A stretch of DNA of 64,000 nucleotides from Cymodocea nodosa (taxonomy: Eukaryota > Streptophyta > Magnoliopsida > Alismatales > Cymodoceaceae). The stretch is taken from assembly GCA_036874045.1 (NCBI GenBank), contig JAZBRI010000011.1:4650001-4714000 (forward strand). The letters are read 5' to 3'. The notes below the pieces were generated by a model that was not told where the DNA came from, searched no databases, and saw only the letters and a program-made list of their open reading frames with translations. This document shows positions 55,403 through 64,000 of this stretch, piece after piece. Each line of letters begins with the position of its first letter. Within the stretch, counting starts at the first letter, position 1. A program made the translations under genes and the position numbers.

Positions 55403-57343
55403 AAATTGACTTAGCTCTATATCATGGCCATGCCTTTGATAGATAGTTTTTACTAAAATGTTTGCCACCATATGTGCCTTTCCATTTAAGTACTTCAGTT
55501 TATTTAGAAGTGGCACACTAGGGTCGATGGTCAAACATTGCTTGACTTCTTGGTCTGTCCATTCAGTTGCATTTGTATTTTCAAGAATTTCAATCCCTTC
55601 AATTTTCAATCCAAAAATGTTGTGGAGAAGCTTAGGTATTATCTGAATTTTAACTTCCTCTACATTTGAGATTAAATTTCGTTCCTCCTCTCTTAAATTT
55701 GCATAAATACAAAGCATTAGATTTTCATAAACTACATGCCCTTTAGTTTGAGGGATAAATTTCAGTAGGCCCTAGAATTCAATTAACTCTCTAATATCAT
55801 CTATTCTAGTCCAATTTACTGGCCTACTGTAAATAATGTTGTACCCCTTTATTTCTTGATACTTGTTGTATGCTTCCTGACTTAAAAAATGAACTTCAAT
55901 TAGAATTGTTACTTGAAATGAGTCAGGGATTGGAATTTGTTGCTCTAGAGGGGTTTGTTCATCAATTTCTTCTTTAAGTTGCTAAACTTGCTAATGTATT
56001 TGTTGCGGAAAATAATCTGAAGATTCCTGCATTTCAGTTCTTACTTGTGGTGGAGAGCCTACAAAACTTTCCATACTATTATCTTATAACTTCTCCATAA
56101 GTTGCTGAAGAGTTTCATTCTCTTTAGTGGAATCTATCGAATTCTTTTCTTCCTGTTCAATGATTTCCTATTCAACTTCTTCTCTTTCTTCTTCCTCCTC
56201 ACAACCAATCTCCATTGTTACTGTTCTTTCAAATTTAGTGGTAGATTAGGATGGAGTCTCGAGCACAGCAAATTTTTCCCTTACTTCTTTTTCAAATTCT
56301 TCAGGCTACAGACTAATTTTAGCTTGTTTTTCTTCTTCTCTTTGCTCCTACTCTTTATCTTCTTCTTCTTTTGATAATAAATCAATAAAAATGGGTTGTT
56401 TATACCCTACTGTAAATATTGCAAGCTTGGATTTCATTTCTTCTTGAGCCTTAGGCACCACTTCTTTTCCTTTTCTTTTTCTTAACAATTGTGCTTACTC
56501 TTCTTCTTCTTCCTCCTTAGATAGCAAGTCAACAAAAAGGGGCTCTTTAGGCCCTCAAGCTACAGGTTTAGGCTCTTCCTGTTTTATTTCCTCTATATTT
56601 GTTGGACTTGAAGGACCAGCCTCAGCTTCTTTTGTAGCTGGTGCTCTTGCCACTTCTTAGTGTTGTTCCACCTTAATTTGATATTGGGCCTTCAACTTTT
56701 CTTTAGCCCTTCTCTTCTAAAGTGCATTAAACACAAAGTATGCTTTGGCTACTGCCATGCCTTTTGATTCTCCTTGGCTTTTCCCAAATCATACCAGCTC
56801 TTCAAATTCTTTTAATTCTTCTTTAGATGATGGGCCCATGAATACCACCCTTTCTAATGGTCTAGGTGGTGGAATTAAAGGTCCTAGTTGTTGTTCTACT
56901 TCAACAGGTACTTCAATTTGTTTTCACTATTGTTGTTGATATAAAGGTCCTAGCTGTTGCTCTTCTTGAAACACTTCAACTTGTTCTCTTTGTTGTTGCT
57001 TATGTCAAATCCTCACATGTGCAACTATTTCTCATATGAACCATAGTCTAGACTTGCGTCTAATAAGTTCTAGGGCAACCTCATTGTTTGGTCTGATTCT
57101 TCTCTCTCTATTTACAACTATTTCTATAGCTACTTGTATTCTAGTCTCCATTATTGTAGGTATTCTAACATTTAAATCAACTAAAACTTTCGTAAAAAAG
57201 AAGAGGTCAGCCTTTACCTTTTCTAATTGTTTTTCCCTAGTGGTATTTCTGATTCTCTACCTTGAATGTCATTCCTCCAATTCTCTAAGGAATCTTGTAG
57301 TGTCAATGGAATCCTAGAAGTCTTGCATCATCTTGGTCTTCAT
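55403..57343 (-). pseudogene. Gypsy M envelope-like ORF, N-terminal part
   Basis: ATG at 57343-57341 aligns with ATG 9299 of P (MKTKMMQDF against MRKMTLEFW). It contains the acidic Glu/Gln-rich middle (56600-55900) and the start of the conserved domain (YANLREEERNLISNV, LLHNIFGL, YLNGKAHMVANI, QRHGHDIELSQF). Many stops are present; at the F-W-E/D and E-E-W-H positions M has TAG and TGA where P keeps TGG. It is cut at 55403 by copia A and continues at 41004. Confidence 0.82.
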
Positions 57344-58070
57344 GGTGTTACAGAATAGAACAGAATAGCTTTGATCTTTACTGTTCTAAGTACTAAATGA
57401 TTTTAGCAGATAATACCCCCAAATCCTAAGTTTTTGGCGGGTAATCGGGTTATTTCCTGTGTAATCTATTGCTACTAACACGTACTACTCCATGGAGTTA
57501 TAGTTAACTCCACGAACTAAATCCATGGACTTACCTTAAGCACTCTATTGAGTTCCATTTAACTTAATGGAGTAAGTTTGTTAACTTATCCTAGACTCAA
57601 TGAAGTAAGTTCGTTGAGTTAATCTTAACACAATGGACCTCCTATAAAGTTATAACTAATAAAAATAATTATAATAATAATTTTTATTTAGTCAAGACCA
57701 AAGAATCTCTAGTCTAACTAACTCTTGATTTTACTATTTCCTTAACTTTGGTAAGACCATTGTACATCCTTGGTCGAATCGAAATTACAATTTTTTTAGA
57801 CTTGATTGAACTGATACCATGTTTCGGTCAAACTAACACTTTTACTTATTATAAAATTTCTCTTTTTTCTTTTACCGATGGATCCTTTTGGTGTGACCAT
57901 TTCAAAAATTTTCTTTTAATTTCCTGCTTTAGTAGAATTGATAATTTTTTTCAGTTAAACCGTTACTATATTAAAGTAATAATAATTATTTTTATTATTA
58001 TTTATTTATTTATTTATTTTTAATATATATTTTTACTTAATAGGAATCGAGTAGTACTCTACTCTTACTC
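57344..58070. other. Gypsy M integrase-to-env spacer
   Basis: No gene. It holds a GTTGAGTTA/TAACTC cluster (57485-57640), a block matching the P hairpin region (ACTGATACCATGTTTCGGTC near 57810), and a TTTA microsatellite (57983-58021). The order mirrors 8746-9298 of P on the opposite strand. Confidence 0.65.
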
Positions 58071-59079
58071 TTCTATAATTCCAAATGAACTTTTTGGAAA
58101 TTTCAAAACAAGTCTAAGTCTTTGTCTATTTACTTTAAATATATTTTGATTTTTAAGATTTTCAATTTCAATAGTTTCATAGGAATAAATATTTCAAATT
58201 ATATAAGGTCCTGCCCATCTAGATCTTAATTTTCCTAGATGGTTATGAAGTCTAGTCATGTAAAGATATACTTCTTGTCCTATTTCAAAAGTTTTTGGAA
58301 TAATTTTCTTATCATGCTAAAACTTCATTTTCTCTTTTTCTATTACAATTTTCAAATAAGCTTCATTCCTAAATTCTTGTAACTCAATTAATTGTATTTT
58401 TCTATTTTCAACAGCTTGATTTAAATTAATGTTTAGAGTTTTTAATGCCCAATAGGCTTTATGTTCAATTTCATCTAGTAAATGATAACTTTTTTCATAT
58501 ACTATCCTAGAAGGTGACATACCTAGGCTTGTTTTATAAGTTGTTCTATAAGCCTAAAGTGCATCTATTAGTCTATTAGCCCAATCTTTTCTAGTAAGAT
58601 TTACTACTTTTTCTAAGATTAACTTAATTTGTTTGTTTGCACTTTCTACTTATCCACTTGTTTACGAATGATATGATGTTGCAATTTTGTGATTTACTTC
58701 ATATTTCTTCATTAAGGCTTCAAAACTCTATTATAGAAATGAGTTCCTCTATCATTAATAATAGCTTTAGGTATTCCAAATCTAGCAATTATATGAGTTC
58801 TTATAAAATGTATTACCACTTTGTTGTCATTAGTTTTTGTAAGAATAGCTTCTATCCTCTTAGATACATAATCCACACCCAACAATATATAATTAAATTG
58901 ATTAGACATAAGAAATGGACCCATAAAATCTATTCCCCACACACCAAAGATTTCAACCTCAACAATAAGATTTAGAGGCACCAAATTCCTCTTTCATATC
59001 CTTCCTATTTGTTGACATCTCAAACAACTTAAGTAGTATTTATGAGTATCTTTAAATAATGTTGGATAGTAAAATCCAC
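58071..59079 (-). pseudogene. Gypsy M integrase, 5'-truncated
   Basis: On the minus strand from about 59079: the end of the zinc-binding region, then the DDE core (VWGIDFMGPF, INDRGTHF, and a GQVES-equivalent region disrupted near 58655), [26 protein letters not shown] and the C-terminal tail. The first catalytic block is better preserved than in P (GIDFMGP against EIDFMDP). Several stops and a frameshift near 58715 disable it. Copia C sequence replaces the rest of the gene at 59080. Confidence 0.85.
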
Positions 59080-60869
59080 ATTGCATTAGGAAAGAATTTC
59101 AAACAGAAGGATTTGCTGAGGAAAATTCTTAGATCCCTAAGTTTTAAATGGTCTCAGAAAGTAGCATCAATTGAGGAATCACGAGATTTAAATGTTTATA
59201 CCATGAATGAACTTATAGGAAACTTAATTGCTTATGAAGTTCAATTAAATGATTCACTAAGTCACAACAAATTAAAACTAAAGAAAGAAGTAGCATTTGA
59301 AATTAATTTAGATTCTGAAATATCTACTGATTTTGACAAGGATTTGATTTTGCTGACTAGGAAATTCAAGAAAGTATGGAAAGCTAGGAAACAATAAAGG
59401 AATAAAAATGATAAACTCTCAACGTTAAAATCACTAAATGACAAGAATTCTTCATCTAGAAAGTATGTTTGTTACAACTATAAGAAACCTGGACATCTTT
59501 CTCTAGACTATCCTATGAGGAAAAATGAAAAGCAAAGTAGGACAAATCAGAAAAAGACAGCTCAGAAAACTAAGAAAAAGTTTTACAAGAAAAAGGGTTT
59601 GAAGGTCACCTGGGATGACACGTCTAAAGAGTCTGAATCTGAGGAATTATCATCAAAATCTTCACATTTAGAAGAAGAACAAGAATTAGAAGACGTTGTT
59701 CATGTGTGCTTCATGGTAGATGAGTTTGAGGTAATATCTGATCCTGAAAGTCATTCAGATTTTAACTTTGATGAATTATTATGTGCTTATCATGCATTAT
59801 TACAAAAACTTAAAGTTTGTAAACTGGAAAATAAGAATATAAGAAACTCTTTGTCCACTTTGGAAGAAGAAAATTGTTTCCTGTCTACTACTTTAGAAAA
59901 GTTTATATGTGATAATGAAAATCATGCTAGAGATTTGCATAAATTTAGATTTAATGAATGTGTCTTGCATGAACAAATATAGAATACAAATGCTGAAAAA
60001 TTAAAGATAGAATCTGAAAATGAAATGTTGAGAAACAATATAAATGATCTTGAGTTAGAGATTGATAAATTAAAAATGAGAGAGCTAGATTTAAATTCTA
60101 CCATTTAGAAATGGAATTTAAGTCAAACTAAGTTAGATAAACTAACTAGTACCCCTGCAGTATCATATAAATTTGGCTTAGGATTTGATTATCCTGAATC
60201 TCAAGCTAATAAAGGATTTATTAGTTGTAGTTCAAGTAAATCTAAGACTAACATTCCTTTTATCATGAAACAAGGTAATAAATATGTAAAAGTAGGTACT
60301 TCAGGGGATGAATCATGCAGTAATAATATAAATCAATGTGATTTGTCTATTGTACTTCTAACATGACCATTAATGTTTCTAAAAATCTTGTTTCTTGTTC
60401 TAGAAATTAAGTTTCTAATGTTTCTAAAATTTTAGACAATCGTAGTGAACTGAAAATTCAGAAATTTGAGCATGAAATTCAAAACTCTAATGTTAGACCA
60501 ATTACTCCTTCTACATGTTCTTTATTTGAAAATTCTTATGCAGAAAAAGATTTTGTATGTATTGAAAATTCAAATACAAGTACAAAATCTTGGTATGAAC
60601 TTACTGAAATGTATGAGCATGACCAAAATAAATTAACATCTGATAAAAATCGATTTGGTTTTGGTTATACTACATTTGAAAACAAAAAGAATGATTATAA
60701 GAGCAATAATGTTACATGTGAGTATAAAGCTAATGATAAATCGATAGCACTTACAACTAATAAGAATGTAAATGATAATATTAAACTGTTTTTAAACAAA
60801 AAGAAGAAATATGCGTTTAATGAACTTGGTCCTCAACAACATTGGGTACCAAGAAAAAGTTTTTCTTAA
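59080..60869 (+). pseudogene. Copia C gag, 5'-truncated
   Basis: It begins mid-gag (GKNFKQKDLLRKILRS), so the LTR, primer binding site and first 160 residues are missing. The zinc knuckle at 59470-59511 reads CYNYKKPGHLSLDY: the second and fourth Cys are both Tyr, so it cannot bind zinc. The acidic, coiled-coil C-terminal region follows as in copia B, with TAG at 59980 (CAG in B) and TAG near 60106, and ends PRKSFS and TAA 60867-60869. The junction with M integrase shares only about three bases. Confidence 0.85.
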
Positions 60870-62669
60870 TTTGTTTTGCAGGAGGAAACAACATTAAAAT
60901 GGATCTTGGATAGTAGAGCATCAAGTTACATGACTGGATAGAAAAGTCTACTAAAAAATTTTACAAATACCATGAAAGGTAGTGTAACATTTGGAAACAA
61001 AAACAAGGATAAAATCATAGGTATGGGCAATGTTCAAATAACTCCTACTTGTGTTATTTCAAATGTATTATATGTAGAAAACCTAGGATTTAATTTGCTG
61101 AGTGTTATAAAACTAACTGAGAAGGGATATTATGTAGTGTTTGAAGATAATGTATGCAAAATTATTGATAAAAGTACAGATGAACTTAAGTTTATTGCTA
61201 AAAGAAAAGGTTTTGTATGTATTTTATCTTTACCTTTTGGTACAGTTGATTTAAATTCATGTTTGCTAGCTGAAATTAGTGATGCATATTTGTGGCATAG
61301 AAGGATCAGACATATAAATATGAAACTATTACATAAACTGTCTAGAAAACATTTAGTGAGAGGTTTACCAAAGATTAAATACTCAAAGAACTTTATGTGT
61401 GATGCATGTGAGTTAGGTAAACTTCACAAAAACTCTTTTAAATCCAAAATGATATCAAGCAAGAGAGTCTTAGAACTTATACATATGGATCTATTTGGAC
61501 CAACAAGAATCATGAGTCTTGGTGGTAAACGGTATGTATTTGTTTTAGTAGATGACTTCTCTAGATACACTTGGGTATATTTTCTAGCATCTAAGACAGA
61601 AGTTTTTGAAAAGTTTAAAATGTTTTACAATCTTGTTCAAAATGAACAAAGTGTCTCTGTTCAAAAACATAGGAGTGATCATGGTACGAAATTTGATAAT
61701 GATCAAATGGATAATTACTATAAAGACCATGGCATTGATCACAAATTTTCTTTTCCAAGAGCACCGTCTCAAAATGGTGTTGTTGAGAAAAAGAATAGAT
61801 CACTTCAGGAAATGGCTAAAACTATGTTAAATGAACATAATTTACCTCAAAATCTTTAGGCTGAAGTAGTGAATACAACTTGTTATGTTATTAACATAAG
61901 TCACTTAAGATCTCATGTTAATAAAACTCCTTTTGAAATTATGTTTGATAGGGTTCCAAAAATTTCCTATATGAAACCATTTGGCTACAAGTCTTTTATT
62001 CTTAATACTAAGGATAAAAGGGATAAATTTCAAGCCAAAGCGGATGAAGGAATTTTTGTAGGTTACTCTACTAGAAGTAAAGCCTATAGAGTATATAACA
62101 AGACTTCTAGAACAATTGAAGAAACCCTACATGTAAGCTTCAATGAAAATTCTTTTAAAGAATCTCAATCTAAAGTTGATAATGATGATATGATCAATTA
62201 CCAAAAAGAATTAGAGATCAATAGAGAGATTGAATATTTATTTGAGAAAATCAAAAATATGAACTTAAATGATCAAACTAATAATGAAAGTGATGTACCT
62301 TCAGATGTTGATGAGAATATTAAGGAAAATCAGAGAAATTGGCGTTATTCTTCATCACATCACATTACTCAAGTCATTGGTAATATTAATTAGGAAGTTA
62401 AAACTAGAGCTTCAGCTAATTTAAATAGTTTTTGTATGTTTGTTTCTATGGTGGAACCAAAGAATATAGAAAAAGCATTATCTGATGAAAATTGGATAGT
62501 GGCAATGCAAGAACTAAATCAATTCATCAGAAATGATGTTTGGGAATTAGTCTCTCCATCAAAACATCAGTCTATAATAGGGATAAAGTGGATCTTTAGA
62601 AACAAAACTAATGAGATTGGTCAAGTTATAAGAAACAAAGCTAGATTAGTTACACAAGGGTATACATAG
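60870..62669 (+). pseudogene. Copia C protease, integrase and RT start
   Basis: Protease WILDSRASSYMTG (60900-60938): the Gly of the D-S-G active site is Arg, and TAG follows at 60939. GAG-pre-integrase YLWHRRIRHINMKLLHK with CDAC is at about 61290-61420. The integrase core has HMDLFGPTRI, SDHGTKFDNDQ and PSQNGVVEKKN. TAG 61857-61859 falls where B has TGG. Downstream GIFVGYSTRSKAYRVYN is the integrase C-terminal block. RT opens at about 62436 with SDENWIVAMQELNQF and stops at TAG 62667-62669, where B has CAG. Confidence 0.9.
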
Positions 62670-63982
62670 GAAGAAGGATTAGATTATGATGAAATATTTG
62701 CTCCTGTGGCTAGGTTAGAAAGTATTAGAATATTATTGGCCTATGCTTGTTATATGGATTTTAAATTATATCAAATGGATGTAAAGAGTGCATTTCTAAA
62801 TGGTTTAATTAATGAAGAAGTCTATGTAAAACAACACCTAGATTTGAAGATATTAAAAATTCTAGCTATGTATATAAATTGAAGAAAGCCTTATATGATT
62901 TGAAGCAAGCACCTAGATCATGGTATGAAAGGTTATCTACTTTTCTAACAGAAAAATGTTATATCATGGGAAAAGTAGATCATACTCTATTTGTCAAGAG
63001 AGATGGTAAATATCAGATTGTTGTTCAAATATATGTGGATGATATAATCTTTGGAGCAAACTTTCATAAACTGATAAAAATATTTTCTGAAAAGATGACT
63101 AGTCAGTTTGAAATGAGTATTATAGGAGAACTTTCATATTTTCTAGGACTTCAAATTAAGCCAATGGATAAAGGTATATTTTTAAATCAAGAAAAATATG
63201 CAAATGAAATGCTTAAGAAATTTAATTTTAATGATACAAGGATTCGAGGAACTCCTATAAGTACTTCTTTAAAGTTAAATATTGATGACATAGGAAAATC
63301 AATAGATCAAAGAAAATACAGAAGTATGATTGGTTCTTTACTTTATTTGACAACTAGTAGACCTGATATTATGTTTGTTGTGTGTGCTTATGCTAGATTT
63401 CAATCTAATCCTAAAGAGTCACACTCAATTGCTATTAAAAGAATATTTAGATATATACAAGGAACTAAAAATTTTGGACTGTATTATTCTAAGGATAGTT
63501 CAATAAATCTTATAGGATATACTGATGCTGATTACGTAGGATCTAAATCTGATAAAAAGAGTACCAATGGTACATGTCAATTATTGGGAAATAACTTGGT
63601 GTCATGGTTTAGTAAAAAGTAAAACTATGTAGCACTTTCAACTACAGATGCTGAATATGTTGCTGCTGCACAGTGTTGCACTCAGATTTTGTGGATAAAG
63701 CAAACTTTAGAAGACTTTGGATTATCTCATGATATAACTGAGATTTATTGTGATAGTAGTTCTACAATAAATCTTTCCAAAAATCCTGTATTACATTCTA
63801 GAGCAAAGCATTTAGAGGTTAGACATCATTTTCTAAGAGATAACGTAATTAAAGGAAAAATTAAATTAGGATTTGTGTCTAGTAAAAATCAATTAGTTGA
63901 TATATTTACAAAACCTTTAGACGAAAATACATTCTGCAACATTAGGTTAAATTTAGGTATTTGTAGGTTATGTCATGTGTAA
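62670..63982 (+). pseudogene. Copia C reverse transcriptase and RNase H
   Basis: RT continues with QMDVKSAFLNGL, a frameshift near 62835, LKQAPRSWYERL, YVDDIIFG (about 63033-63056) and YFLGLQIKPMDKG. The connector has YRSMIGSLLYLTTSRPDIMF. RNase H shows YTDADYVGSKSDKKST, then STTDAEYVAAAQCC after TAA 63620, and YCDSSSTINLSKNPVLHSRAKH, ending at TAA 63980-63982. The RT catalytic Asp pair and the RNase H acidic residues are still present. This is the only copy in the window with the SIRE-like RNase H. Confidence 0.9.
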
Positions 63983-64000
63983 AATGCTTAAACTCCACAT
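63983..64000. other. Window end, downstream of copia C pol
   Basis: Eighteen bases after the pol stop. By analogy with copia A an envelope-like ORF and the 3' LTR would follow outside the window. Confidence 0.4.

Noticed and set aside
56102-56374. Hydrophobic Phe/Leu-rich plus-strand frame resembling a membrane protein
   Set aside because: It is the reverse complement of the acidic Glu/Gln-rich part of the gypsy M envelope-like ORF.

Overview
This window reads as repeat-dense, AT-rich nuclear DNA of a flowering plant, probably pericentromeric or other heterochromatin. The evidence is almost wall-to-wall nested LTR retrotransposons of plant-specific lineages: an Athila-like Ty3/gypsy family, a SIRE/Maximus-like Ty1/copia family and a Tork/Tnt1-like Ty1/copia fragment. 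I see no bacterial operons, no tRNA or rRNA genes and no intact single-copy host gene. I cannot name the species. Exact LTR edges are given only where a target-site duplication (TSD) or a TG...CA end could be read; other edges are approximate.

Left block (1-26265). A Tork pol fragment (23124-25313) with its 3' LTR carries a minus-strand gypsy LTR (1-1722 plus 22771-23123). That LTR was split by a plus-strand gypsy element, here called P (1723-22770, TSD ACATG). P holds, in order: a truncated 5' LTR; a decayed nucleocapsid-protease-RT-RNase H-integrase frame (2606-8745) broken by a solo copia LTR (4076-5658, TSD CATAC); an envelope-like ORF of the plant-transposon-protein type (9299-11551); a gag capsid ORF (12505-15388) broken by a solo 1.5-kb LTR (12953-14488, TSD ATATA); an F-box protein-like ORF (15578-16714); a 3' untranslated region; and two plus-strand gypsy LTRs (18457-about 20566 and 20684-22770).

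Middle block (26266-41004). This is a mosaic of LTR fragments from the gypsy family and at least two further copia families (LTR2 and LTR3). It includes two minus-strand gypsy 5' ends with LTR, tRNA-Asp-type primer binding site and nucleocapsid (M2, 32023-36115; N, 36691-39420).

Right block (41005-64000). A minus-strand gypsy element (M: integrase, then envelope-like ORF) is split by SIRE-like copia A (41005-55402, TSD AAATT). Copia A is itself invaded by copia B (46344-52787) and contains a 1.4-kb inverted repeat. Copia C (59080-64000, plus strand) truncates the M integrase and runs off the window.

All coding regions are decayed. Many of the premature stops are single TAG codons where a sister copy has CAG or TGG, as expected from deamination of methylated cytosine in silenced repeats. 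The observations I rate highest are: (1) P's unusual gene order, with gag capsid and an F-box ORF downstream of the envelope-like ORF; (2) a repeated inverted motif (GTTGAGTTA...TAACTCAAC) upstream of each internal ORF as well as in the LTRs; (3) a collinear U3 block shared between gypsy and copia LTRs; and (4) an envelope-like domain shared by the gypsy and copia families.
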